DNA of 34,133 nucleotides from Gemmatimonadota bacterium (GCA_003221045.1 QHUC01000005.1:1-34133); one strand, 5' to 3'. Positions 15,128 through 24,871 are shown, numbered from the stretch's first letter. Notes: generated from the letters alone by a model not told the origin. A program made the numbers and translations.

Positions 15128-16624
15128 CTACTTCTTGCCCGCCAGCTCCCGGTGGAGCACGCTGTACTTGCGGCTGTAGCCGAAATAAATCCCGAGTCCG
15201 ATCACGAGCCACACCGCCAGCCGGATCCATGTATCGAGTGGAAGCGTGAGCATGAGACCAAGACAGGAGAGGATCCCGAGCAGCGGCACGAGCGGGACGA
15301 GGGGCACTCGGAACGGCCGCTCGAGATCCGGGCGCGTATGCCGCAGGATCCACACACCACCACAGACGAGGACGAACGCGAGGAGCGTGCCGATGTTGAC
15401 CCACGTTCCGAGGAGCTGCAGCGGCAGCAGACCGGTGGCGACGCACACCGCGATCCCGGTGTAGATCGTGGAGCGGTACGGCGTGCGGAAGCGAGGATGG
15501 ACCTCGCCGGCCCACCGCCCGAGCAGCCCGTCGCGCGACATCGAATAGAAGACGCGCGACTGGCCCAACAGCATGACGAGGATGACCGAGCCCATCCCCA
15601 ACACCGCGCCGACGTCGACCGACACCCGAATCCACCACGGGGCGCCGATCCGTTCCATCGCATAGGCCACGGGCGCCGGGAGGTTCAGATCGCGGTACGG
15701 CACCACCCCCACCAGGACGGCCGACATGACGACGTACAACACCGTGCAGACCACGAGCGACCCGAGGATGCCAATGGGCATATCGCGCTGGGGATTCTTC
15801 GACTCCTGTGCCGTGGTCGAAACGGAGTCGAAGCCGATATAGGCGAAGAACACGAGTCCCGCACCGCGCAACACACCCGACCATCCATACGTGCCCCAGT
15901 CGCCGGTGTTGGGTGGGATAAACGGGGTCCAGTTGGCTCGGTCGACGTGGACCAGACACACGAGTACGACGAGCAGCACGATGGCGACTTTGAGAATCAC
16001 GATGAGCGTGTTGACCCGCGCCGACTCCCGAATGCCGATCACCAGCACGGTGGACATCAGGATCACGATGCAGACCGCCGGGAGGTTCATGATCGCGCCG
16101 GTCAGGTTCAGCCCGGTATGCGCGCACCCGACGGCATGGGCGGCCACCTGGCCGCCCGTACACCATTGAGTCGGCGGGGCCGTGAGGCTCGCGGGGATGT
16201 GGATGCCGAACAGGCCCGTGAGAGAAACGAAGTGGCCCGACCAGCCGACGCCTACCGTGGCCGCGCCGGCAGCGTATTCCAGCACCAGGTCCCAGCCGAT
16301 GACCCAGGCCGCGAACTCGCCCATCGTGGCGTAGGCGTAGGTGTAGGCGCTCCCTGCCACTGGCACGGCGCTCGCCATCTCGGCGTAACAGAGCCCTGCG
16401 AACGCGCAGGTGACGCCGACGAGGATCATCGAGAGGGGCACCGCGGGGCCGGCGTACAGCGCCGCCACCTGCCCCGTGATCACGAAGATGCCGGCGCCGA
16501 TCACGGCGCCGATGCCGAGGGTGACGAGATTGAGCGGACCGAGGGCACGCGTGAGCGCGTGCTCGCCCGCTGCCCCGGCTTCGGCTCGAAGCGTGGCGAT
16601 CGGCTTCGTGGCGAAGAGGTTCAT
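15128..16624 (-). CDS. APC-superfamily amino-acid permease (cationic amino-acid transporter type), intact copy
   Basis: 498 residues from ATG 16624 (MNLFATKPIATLRAEAG), with about 12-13 membrane helices. Family blocks: LNLVTLGIGAVIGAGIFVITGQVAALYAGPAV (helix 1 substrate loop), YAEMASAVPVAGSAYTYAYATMGEFAAWVIGWDLVLEYAAGA, FFAYIGFDSVSTTAQESKNPQRDMPIGI and GQSRVFYSMSRDGLL. This matches the CAT/YfnA-like group of APC transporters, which import amino acids by proton symport or exchange. The start aligns with the sister gene upstream (MNLLRRKS), which supports it. Longer readings to 16966 run back into the LytTR gene and are not real. A GGGAC repeat array lies in the 77-nt leader. Confidence 0.94.
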   Translation of the reverse strand: MNLFATKPIATLRAEAGAAGEHALTRALGPLNLVTLGIGAVIGAGIFVITGQVAALYAGPAVPLSMILVGVTCAFAGLCYAEMASAVPVAGSAYTYAYATMGEFAAWVIGWDLVLEYAAGAATVGVGWSGHFVSLTGLFGIHIPASLTAPPTQWCTGGQVAAHAVGCAHTGLNLTGAIMNLPAVCIVILMSTVLVIGIRESARVNTLIVILKVAIVLLVVLVCLVHVDRANWTPFIPPNTGDWGTYGWSGVLRGAGLVFFAYIGFDSVSTTAQESKNPQRDMPIGILGSLVVCTVLYVVMSAVLVGVVPYRDLNLPAPVAYAMERIGAPWWIRVSVDVGAVLGMGSVILVMLLGQSRVFYSMSRDGLLGRWAGEVHPRFRTPYRSTIYTGIAVCVATGLLPLQLLGTWVNIGTLLAFVLVCGGVWILRHTRPDLERPFRVPLVPLVPLLGILSCLGLMLTLPLDTWIRLAVWLVIGLGIYFGYSRKYSVLHRELAGKK

Positions 16625-16666
16625 CGGGAGAATCTGCGACCATCGCCCGCGCGAGCCGAGCGATTC

Positions 16667-16710
16667 GGGACGGGCGGGACTCGGATGGGGACGAGCGGGA
16701 CTTACGGGAC
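16667..16710 (+). repeat. Five GGGAC repeats, mostly 9-bp spaced, between LytTR gene and permease
   Basis: GGGAC starts at 16667, 16676, 16688, 16697 and 16706 (spacings 9, 12, 9, 9). The array fills most of the leader of the intact permease and runs 9 nt into the end of the LytTR gene. It has the same look as the GGAAC 8-bp units at 23453-23476 but a different period. Confidence 0.65.
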
Positions 16711-17535
16711 CGGCGTGCCGAGCAGGTTGGCGCGATAGCGACGCGACAGGGCGAGGCGCGCGCCGCTCTCGAGAATCACGATGGCGTCCCCGTGAAACCA
16801 GGGTTGCACCTCGCGGACGCGGTCGAGGTTGACGACCGCGGACCGGCTGATGCGACGAAACCGCGCGGGGTCGAGCCGCGCCTCGAGCGACGCCAACGTG
16901 GTGCGAAGCACATGGGTGCGGTCGCCCACGTGGAGGCGGACATAGTTCCTCGCCGCTTCGATCCAATCGACGTCACTTGTCCGCACGAAGAAGCTGCGAC
17001 CGTCGTTCTCCACCAACAGTCGATCGGTCAGCGACCGCGGCTGGACCTGCCGCTCCAGATCGGCGAGCGCGGCGCGCCGTTCTTCGAGATCACGGTGGTA
17101 GTCGCGGGCGTGTACGACGGCGAGGATCGTCCAGTAGATGAGGATGTTCCAATGGTAGAACTGCGCGAAGTTGTCCACCAGCTTCTGCGCGAACGCGAAC
17201 GGCTCACCGGCCGCCGCGTGCAGTAAGTCTTGCACGCCCACGGCGGCCAGAAGCTGCAGCAGTGCGAGGTCGAGGCTCGCGCCCAGATGGATGAAGAAGT
17301 GGCGTCCGAAGTTGGCACGGTCCACGCGGAAGCGGCGCCCCAGCCAGGCGACGACAAGCGACAAGAGGCCCCACAGGTACCACGCCGGGAGCGTGGTCGC
17401 GAGCGCCTGCCACCACACGTACGGATGAAGCGCCAACCGCTGGTCGGCGAAGAAGAGCTGCGCGCCCGTGGCGAGTCCGAGTGCTGTCCAGAGGCCGAGC
17501 CAGGCGAGCCGCCTGCTCCAAGGCGCGTACCGCAT
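16702..17535 (-). CDS. Membrane-anchored LytTR-family DNA-binding regulator
   Basis: About 277 residues from ATG 17535 (MRYAPWSRRLAWLGLW), which lies 5 nt after the stop of the upstream permease pseudogene. The N-terminal half has about four membrane helices (LAWLGLWTALGLATGAQLFFA, WYLWGLLSLVVAWLG, and helices around LALLQLLAAVGVQDLL and WNILIYWTILAVVHARDY). A short coiled-coil linker (DYHRDLEERRAALADLERQV) leads to a C-terminal LytTR domain: DRLLVENDGRSFFVRTSDVDWIEAARNYVRLHVGDRTHVLRTTLASLEARL...FRRISRSAVVNLDRVREV. There is no receiver domain, so it likely senses a membrane signal directly and binds DNA beside the membrane. It sits between two paralogous permeases, which are obvious candidate targets. 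Confidence 0.9.
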   Translation of the reverse strand: MRYAPWSRRLAWLGLWTALGLATGAQLFFADQRLALHPYVWWQALATTLPAWYLWGLLSLVVAWLGRRFRVDRANFGRHFFIHLGASLDLALLQLLAAVGVQDLLHAAAGEPFAFAQKLVDNFAQFYHWNILIYWTILAVVHARDYHRDLEERRAALADLERQVQPRSLTDRLLVENDGRSFFVRTSDVDWIEAARNYVRLHVGDRTHVLRTTLASLEARLDPARFRRISRSAVVNLDRVREVQPWFHGDAIVILESGARLALSRRYRANLLGTPVP

Positions 17536-17540
17536 GTTGT

Positions 17541-18835
17541 TCAGAGTTTCTGCGCGAGCTTCGAGTGCCGCACGCCGTAGAGAAAGTATAGAAACATTCC
17601 CGCAATGAACCAGATGATCAGCCGTCGCCACGTGGTCCACGGCAGCGAGACCATGAGGTACGCGGCTGACAGGGCACCGAGTGGCGCCACGACAAAGACC
17701 GCCGGTGTCTTGAAGGCCCGCGGCAGGTTGGGCTCGCGCACCCGCAACACCATCACCCCGATCGACACGATTACGAACGCGAGCAGTGTACCGATCGAGA
17801 CCAGGTTCCCTGCTTCGCGGACGGTCAGCAGGGATGCCACGATGGCGACGACGATTCCTGTGACAATCGAAGTGATGTACGGGGTCTGGAACCTAGGGTG
17901 GACCTTGTTGACGAACTGCGGCAGCAGCCCGTCGCGCGCCATGGAGTAAAACACCCGGGATTGACCGAGCAACATCACGAGAATCACCGATGAGAGGCCC
18001 GCGATGGCGCCGAGCTTGATGAGAGACGCCATCCAGCCGAGGCCCGCGCGATCCGCCGCCACGGCGATCGGGTCGGGGACGTTCAAGTCCTTGTAGCTCA
18101 TGACGCCGGTCGCGATGCCCGATACGAGGATGTAGAGCACCGTGCAAATCAGCAGCGAGCCGATGATACCGATCGGCATGTCGCGTTGGGGGTTCTTCGC
18201 TTCTTGTGCGGCCGTGCTCACGGCATCGAACCCGATATACGCAAAGAACACCAGCCCAGCGCCCGCCATGACTCCGGTCCAGCCAAAGGAACCCCGATCA
18301 CCCGTGTTCGCGGGAATGAAGGGATGCCAATTGGCGGGGTTCACCGCGCGTGCCGCCGCCACGATGAAGAGGAGGACCACAGCCACCTTGATGAACACGA
18401 TGACGTTATTCACGTTCGCTGACTCTTTGATCCCGATCACGAGCAGCGTAGTCACGACCACCCGATCGCCACCGTAACCGCCCCGAGTGCGTACTCGAGG
18501 ACCAGGTCCCATCCGATGATCCAGGCGAAGAGCTCGCCCAGCGTGGCATAGCCGTACGTGTAGGCGCTCCCGGCCATCGGGACAAGCGAGGCGAACTCGG
18601 AGTAGCACAGCGCCGCGAAGATGGACGCGACGCCGGCGAGCACGAACGACAGCACCACGGCCGGACCGGAGTTCTGCGCTGCCACCGTTCCAGTCAGCAC
18701 GAAGATCCCGGTGCCGATGATCGCGCCGATGCCGAGCATCGTCAGGTTCAGCGCGCCGAGGGCGCGCTTCAAGCTGTGATCCGTGAGCGCCTCGGTCTGG
18801 AGATCGGTGACGCTCTTCCGTCGCAGCAGATTCAT
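17541..18835 (-). pseudogene. APC-superfamily amino-acid permease, second copy, broken by internal deletion and frameshift
   Basis: Paralogue of the intact permease downstream. The 5' part (ATG 18835, MNLLRRKSVTDLQTEALTDHSLKRALGALN, with GAGGG 6 nt upstream) is intact through EYALGAVTVAIGWS and then hits TGA at 18452-18454. The 3' part resumes in another frame at VVVTTLLVIGIKESANVNNVIVFIKVAVV and runs to a normal C-terminus (FLYGVRHSKLAQKL). In the intact sister, about 60 residues separate GVGWS from STVLVIGIRES; here they are missing, so some 180 nt plus a frame are lost at 18450-18465. Membrane helices around the middle of the transporter are gone, so a functional carrier is unlikely. An assembly error would look the same. 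Confidence 0.85.
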
Positions 18836-18922
18836 GCGGCCCTCGACTCTGGTTCGAGAGACTGGCGAAGAGACGGCAGGACGGCGGCTAGAGTAAGGTC
18901 CGGCTGGCGGGCCTGTCAAGCT

Positions 18923-20705
<1,783 letters not shown>

Positions 20706-20709
<4 letters not shown>

Positions 20710-21842
20710 GGGAGCGTCTCGAGGCTGATCAAATCCAGCACGGGGTTGCCGAGGAATCGCGTGCGGCCGATCCGCACGCGAGCGGTCACCTGGACGGTGG
20801 CGAGGGGCGTGATGCTCTCGAGCTGCGGTCGCTTCGCCTCGGGCACCACCACATAGACGAAGCCGCGCTCGGGTAACGGTCCCCGCGCGAGCAGGTAGGT
20901 GGCGCCGCTCGGCATCTCGGGGCGCAGCTCGTCGGCCTTTTGTAGCGAGATGAATTGCAGTGTCCACCGGAGCACCTGCCCGGCGTACCGTTGTGGGTCG
21001 GCGCGCAGCTCGGCGGCGGTGACGCCGACGAGCACGCCGGGCGGCGCGATCTGGAGGTCGCCGCTCCTCACCCATCCCTCGAGCTCGACCCGCGTCCACT
21101 CGCCCGATTTGCCCAGGACGCGGAGCGGCGCAGATGGCGCGAGCGTGCCCGCGGGCTGGCCCTCCGGGGCGCGGTACAGCACGGTGCGGCGCGCGGATTC
21201 GACGCGCGTGGGATCAACCGGTGCGGTCGTGGTGAGGCCGGTATCCGGGGAGCCAGCGCCGGGGGAGGTCGTATGGCCCCCCGCAACGGAGCCACCGGGG
21301 CGCGTCAGCGGCGCAGGCGTGCTGGTCGCGGGGGGGGGCGGGGGGGGCGGGGCCTCGACCTCGGCGCTGTCCGAGTCGGACGCCGCAGTGCGCGACCCCG
21401 CCACCTGCGCGACTGGCTCGAGATCGTTCCGGTCCGCCCAGCCCGAGCGCATCACATGCACCCACCGGCCCGAGCTGCCCTCGGCCACGCGGCTCAACAG
21501 GAATCCTTCGGGCAGCTTCGCATTGAGGGCGCCGGCCGGCGCGGACCGGAGGTTTTCCTCCGGTGCCCGGGTCACCGCGAGATCGAAGCCCGCACGCGGC
21601 GTGGGACCCACCGAGGTCGCGAAGATCCAGCCTTCGAGGATCAGGCCCTGCCAGTTGCCCTGCGCATCGCCGGCCATGAGCACCGCCCCGCGCGCGAGGC
21701 GCGCCAGGCGTTTGCCGTTGGCCTCCTGGTAGAACCAGGCGCCGTCGGTGGTGACTCGATAGCGCGCTTGCGAGGCGAGCGGCGGGGGCGTCACGAGCCA
21801 CAGCACAACTGGAAGGGCGCGGAAGGCCCGGCTAGATTGCAT
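20706..21842 (-). CDS. Secreted protein with SH3-like repeats and proline-rich linker
   Basis: 378 residues from ATG 21842. The N-terminus MQSSRAFRALPVVLWLVTPPPLASQ is a signal peptide. Two bacterial SH3-like modules are suggested: YRVTTDGAWFYQEANGKRLARLARGAVLMAGDAQGNWQGLILEGWIFATSVG (about 27-78) and RRTVLYRAPEGQPAGTLAPSAPLRVLGKSGEWTRVELEGWVRSGDLQ (about 225-275). A Pro/Thr/Ser/Gly linker separates them. Its PPPPPPP run is encoded by a G-run on the other strand. The C-terminal 100 residues (VGVTAAELRADPQRYAGQVLRWTLQFISLQKADELRPEMP...YVVVP) look like a small OB-fold-like domain. SH3b modules typically bind cell-wall peptides; this is inference. Its start is only 10 nt from the divergent gpmI start. 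Confidence 0.75.
21328..21352 (+). repeat. G-run tract inside the SH3-protein gene
   Basis: Plus-strand runs of nine, seven and four G separated by single C encode, on the minus strand, the polyproline segment of the linker. It is the second strong G-run of the window, again on the template strand of a minus-strand gene. Confidence 0.55.
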
Positions 21843-21852
21843 CCCCTTCAAT

Positions 21853-23439
21853 ATGGCAAAGAGGCATGGGCCGCGCACCCCGGTCGTCCTGATCGTGCTC
21901 GACGGCTGGGGCTTCCGTCCCGGCCGCGAGGGCAACGCCATCGAGCTCGGGCGGACGCCCACCTGGCATCGCCTCTGGGCCCACGCGCCACGCACGCTGC
22001 TCAACGCATCCGGCCTAGAGGTCGGCCTCCCCGAGGGACAGATCGGTAACAGCGAAGTCGGCCACCTGAACCTGGGCGCGGGCCGCGGGGTGCCGCAGGA
22101 CATGGTGCGCATTTCCCAATCGATCGAGTCGGGCGAGTTCTTCCGCCTGCCCCCCCTCGTGGAGCTCTGCGAGACGGTGAAGCGACGGCACGGCACGCTG
22201 CACTTGATGGGACTGATCGGGACCGGCGGCGTGCACGCCCTCGACCAGCACCTCGTCGCCGCCGTGATGCTCGGCCACCGATACGAGCTGCCGGTCGCGA
22301 TTCATGCGTGGCTCGACGGTCGCGACACGCCGCCGCAATCCGGTCTCGCCTTCATGCAGGAGCTGGTCGAGGGGCTCGGGATTCGGGGCTCGGGGCTCGG
22401 AGGTGGCGGGGTCCGAACCCCGAGTCCCGAGCCCCGAGCCCCGGTCATCTCCACCGTCGTGGGCCGCTACTACGCCATGGACCGCGACAAACGCTGGGAG
22501 CGCACGAAGATCGCCTACGACGCGATGGTGCACGGCGTGGGTGAGCCCGCGCCCGACCCGGTAAACGCGATCCGGCGCGCCTACGAGGCCGGGGAGACCG
22601 ACGAGTTCGTGAAGCCCCGCGTGGTCACCGGAACGCCGCGCATCCGCTCGGGCGACGGAGTGTTCTGCTTCAATTTTCGCGCGGACCGCATGCGCCAGAT
22701 CGTGCGGGCACTCGCGGTCGAAGGATTCGACGCCTTCGACACCGGCACGCGGCCATCGATCGACCTGGTGACCATGACCCAGTACGACGAAACGTTCGCG
22801 TTTCCCATGGCCTTCGGGCCGATGGTGCTCTCGCAGATCGTGGCCCAGGTGCTTTCCGAACGGGGCAAGACGATGTTCCGGACGGCCGAAACGGAGAAGT
22901 ACGCCCACGTCACCTACTTCTTCAACGGCGGCCGCGAGACTCCGTTCCCGGGCGAGGAGCGCCTGTTGGTGCCGTCGCAAAAGGTCGCCACGTACGACTT
23001 GATGCCGGAGATGAGCGCGCCGGCGGTGACAGACGTATTGTGCAAGGCCATCGAAGCCGGGCATCACGATTTCATCCTGTGCAACTACGCGAACGGGGAC
23101 ATGGTCGGGCACTCGGGGGTACTAAGCGCGGCCGTGAAGGCCGTGGAGGCGGTGGACCAATGCCTCGACCGCGTGCTGCGGAGCGCCGAACAACGCGACG
23201 CCACGCTGCTCGTGACGGCGGACCATGGCAACTGCGAGCTGATGATCGACCCGACGACGGATGGGCCGCACACGGCACATACCACGAATCCGGTGCCGTT
23301 TGTGATCGTCGGAGACCGAGCACGCGGGCCGCTGCGCCACGGCGGGGCGCTGCGCGACGTCGGCCCCACCGTGCTTCGGATGCTCGACATCGAACCGCCC
23401 CCGGAGATGACGGGACGCGACTTGAGGGAGACGGACTAA
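21853..23439 (+). CDS. gpmI: 2,3-bisphosphoglycerate-independent phosphoglycerate mutase with in-frame hairpin insertion
   Basis: 528 residues, slightly longer than the usual about 510. N-terminus PVVLIVLDGWGFRPGREGNAIELGRTPTW; phospho-serine S67 in GQIGNSEVGHLNLGAG; HAWLDGRDTPPQSGLAFMQELV; GRYYAMDRDKRWERT; FFNGG; and the metal-site block TADHGNCELMIDP...HTAHTTNPVPFV. All catalytic motifs are intact. It interconverts 2- and 3-phosphoglycerate in glycolysis/gluconeogenesis. Residues about 173-197 (GLGIRGSGLGGGGVRTPSPEPRAP) are not part of the family; they are encoded by a hairpin of 7-bp repeats at 22371-22443. The insertion sits in a surface loop before VVGRYYAMDRD, keeps the frame, and is probably tolerated. 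ATG 21853 has no visible Shine-Dalgarno site. Confidence 0.97.
   Translation: MAKRHGPRTPVVLIVLDGWGFRPGREGNAIELGRTPTWHRLWAHAPRTLLNASGLEVGLPEGQIGNSEVGHLNLGAGRGVPQDMVRISQSIESGEFFRLPPLVELCETVKRRHGTLHLMGLIGTGGVHALDQHLVAAVMLGHRYELPVAIHAWLDGRDTPPQSGLAFMQELVEGLGIRGSGLGGGGVRTPSPEPRAPVISTVVGRYYAMDRDKRWERTKIAYDAMVHGVGEPAPDPVNAIRRAYEAGETDEFVKPRVVTGTPRIRSGDGVFCFNFRADRMRQIVRALAVEGFDAFDTGTRPSIDLVTMTQYDETFAFPMAFGPMVLSQIVAQVLSERGKTMFRTAETEKYAHVTYFFNGGRETPFPGEERLLVPSQKVATYDLMPEMSAPAVTDVLCKAIEAGHHDFILCNYANGDMVGHSGVLSAAVKAVEAVDQCLDRVLRSAEQRDATLLVTADHGNCELMIDPTTDGPHTAHTTNPVPFVIVGDRARGPLRHGGALRDVGPTVLRMLDIEPPPEMTGRDLRETD
22371..22443 (+). repeat. Hairpin element of inverted 7-bp repeats inserted in gpmI
   Basis: The left arm (about 22371-22400) is four heptamers GGGCTCG/GGATTCG/GGGCTCG/GGGCTCG. 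The right arm (about 22413-22443) is the reverse complement of four similar heptamers (GGGCTCG, GGGCTCG, GGACTCG, GGGTTCG). They can pair over about 28-30 bp with four mismatches and a 12-nt loop. The element lies in frame in gpmI and encodes the family-foreign stretch. Heptamer hairpins of related sequence inside coding genes are known to me from some other high-GC bacteria such as Xanthomonadaceae. Confidence 0.8.
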
Positions 23440-23445
23440 TGCCAG

Positions 23446-23542
23446 AGGCGACGGAACGACGGAACGTTGGAACGGGGATGCGGCGGAGAGCAACGGTGCT
23501 CGGGATTGCACTACTTTCCGTCATTCCGTCGTTCCGTCGCCT
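23446..23542 (+). repeat. 97-bp inverted 8-bp repeat element spanning the start of the outer-membrane-protein gene
   Basis: AGGCGACGGAACGACGGAA at 23446-23464 is perfectly reverse-complementary to 23524-23542 (19 of 19). The left side continues as 8-bp units GGAACGAC, GGAACGTT, GGAACGGG at 23453, 23461 and 23469. The right side has TTCCGTCA, TTCCGTCG, TTCCGTCG at 23516, 23524 and 23532. The left arm is between gpmI and the next start codon; the right arm encodes VIPSFRRLS within the signal peptide of that next gene. The loop is 59 nt. Confidence 0.85.
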
Positions 23543-24179
23543 TTCAGCTCAAGTGGGCCACGACCCCGGCCACTCACCCTACCGTGACATCCCGAAGGGT
23601 GCGGTGTGGGTGGCCACCTTCGGAGATTTGGGCGGCGGCCGGGGGAGCGTCGGCGTCGGTCCGTCCGACGGCATGACGGCCGGCCTCCGCTACGAGGTTC
23701 CTCTGGGCGCCATCGGGGCGTCCCTCGGCGTCGCGTATGCCCGGACCACGAGCTTCGTCATAGATGCGAGCACGACGACGGACTCCCTGTCGCGCAGGAG
23801 CGGTCCGTACGATGCCGGCGTGGTCCTCGTCGACGCCGGGCTCCAGCTTGCGCTCGCCGGGAGGAAGAGCTGGCGCGGACTGGCACCCTACATCGGGGGA
23901 GCGCTCGGCGTGGCGGTGGGACAGAGCATCGCCAAGGACTCGAGCGGCTACAAGTTTGGAACCAAGATCACTCTCGCGCCCAATGCGGGGTTCCGCTGGT
24001 ACCCGGCGCGGCGGCTGTCGCTGCGCGGCGACTTCCGCCTGGAGCTCTGGAAGCTCTCGTACCCCCTATCGTACAAGCAGCAGAATTTCCAGGGCAACCG
24101 CGTCCTCGACGTGAACGCGTCGCTGAGCGAGTGGACGGCACACCCGTGGGCGACGATCGGCATCGGATGGATTTTTTAG
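23478..24179 (+). CDS. Putative outer-membrane beta-barrel protein at head of the tungstate/Moco run
   Basis: 233 residues from ATG 23478. The signal sequence is MRRRATVLGIALLSVIPSFRRLSAQ, unusual because the 8-bp repeat element places two Arg just before the expected cleavage at SAQ. The mature protein is rich in alternating Gly/aromatic beta strands (GGRGSVGVGPSDGMTAGLRYEVPLGAIGASLGVAYARTT, GLAPYIGGALGVAVGQSI, ITLAPNAGFRWYPARRLSLRGDFRLELWKL) and ends in IGIGWIF with a terminal aromatic, a hallmark of outer-membrane barrels. An alternative ATG at 23439 overlaps the gpmI stop (TAATG). The stop overlaps the tupB start by 13 nt, so the protein is co-translated with the transporter. Function not known; it could be a passive outer-membrane route. 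Confidence 0.72.
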   Translation: MRRRATVLGIALLSVIPSFRRLSAQVGHDPGHSPYRDIPKGAVWVATFGDLGGGRGSVGVGPSDGMTAGLRYEVPLGAIGASLGVAYARTTSFVIDASTTTDSLSRRSGPYDAGVVLVDAGLQLALAGRKSWRGLAPYIGGALGVAVGQSIAKDSSGYKFGTKITLAPNAGFRWYPARRLSLRGDFRLELWKLSYPLSYKQQNFQGNRVLDVNASLSEWTAHPWATIGIGWIF

Positions 24180-24871
24180 CGGAAGGATTCCGGCGCGCGC
24201 TCGCGCTGCTCTTCTCGGCCGATGCCGAGGTGACCGGCATCGCCCTCCTTACACTCAAGATCGGCCTGCTCGCCACACTCGTTGCCTGCGGGCTCGGCAT
24301 TCCCGTCGGCTTCATGCTCGCGACGAAAGCTTTTTGGGGTCGTCGGGCCGCGCTCACGGTGGTCAACACCGCCCTGGCCTTCCCCACCGTGGTAGTGGGC
24401 CTCCTCCTCTACGGCTTCTTGTCGCGTCGCGGCCCGCTCGGGGGTCTGGAGTGGCTGTACACATGGCAGGCCATCGTGGTCGGTGACGTGCTGCTCGCGT
24501 TTCCTATCGCCGCGGCGCTCGCGGCCGCGGCCGTGCAAGGCGTGGATCCCCGCATCCGTCGCACGGCCCAAACCCTCGGCGCGGGTCGCTGGCGCACGGC
24601 ATGGACCGTTGCGCGCGAGGCTCGCTTCGCGCTCGCCGCCGTCATCACCACCGCGTTCGGCCACGTCGTCGCCGAGATCGGCTCCGCCATGACCGTGGGC
24701 GGCAATATCCGCGGCCAGACCCGCACGCTCACGACCGCAGTCGCGCTGTATACGAGTCAGGGCGATTTCGGCCTCGCGCTCGCGCTGGGCCTCATCCTGC
24801 TGCTCCTGGCGTTGCTCGTGAACGTCGCGCTGCAGGTGCTCCAGGGCCGCGGAGGAGTCGGTCATGCTTGA
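24167..24871 (+). CDS. tupB: Tungstate-type ABC transporter permease
   Basis: 234 residues from ATG 24167, which overlaps the outer-membrane-protein stop by 13 nt. Five or six membrane helices. The cytoplasmic coupling loop DPRIRRTAQTLGAGRWRTAWTVAREARFALAAVITTAFGHVVAEIGSAMTVGGNIRGQTRTLTTAVALY contains the EAA-type motif and the EIGSAMTVGGNIRGQTRTLTTAV block characteristic of TupB permeases. The product imports tungstate (possibly molybdate) with the ATPase encoded next (8-nt overlap). The substrate-binding protein TupA is not adjacent, unlike most tup operons. Molybdate versus tungstate preference is inferred only from permease family resemblance. Confidence 0.9.
   Translation: MDFLAEGFRRALALLFSADAEVTGIALLTLKIGLLATLVACGLGIPVGFMLATKAFWGRRAALTVVNTALAFPTVVVGLLLYGFLSRRGPLGGLEWLYTWQAIVVGDVLLAFPIAAALAAAAVQGVDPRIRRTAQTLGAGRWRTAWTVAREARFALAAVITTAFGHVVAEIGSAMTVGGNIRGQTRTLTTAVALYTSQGDFGLALALGLILLLLALLVNVALQVLQGRGGVGHA

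Noticed and set aside
15009-16643. Long open frames on both strands overlapping the intact APC permease (e.g. plus-strand 14951-16738)
   Set aside because: They are codon-bias shadows of a high-GC gene: Arg/Pro/His-rich, with no recognisable domain, and they lie antisense or out of frame to a clear transporter.
23439-23477. ATG 23439 as the start of the outer-membrane-protein gene (TAATG overlap with gpmI)
   Set aside because: It would put 13 charged residues before the signal peptide; ATG 23478 gives a normal short, Arg-rich n-region, although translation coupling at 23439 cannot be excluded.
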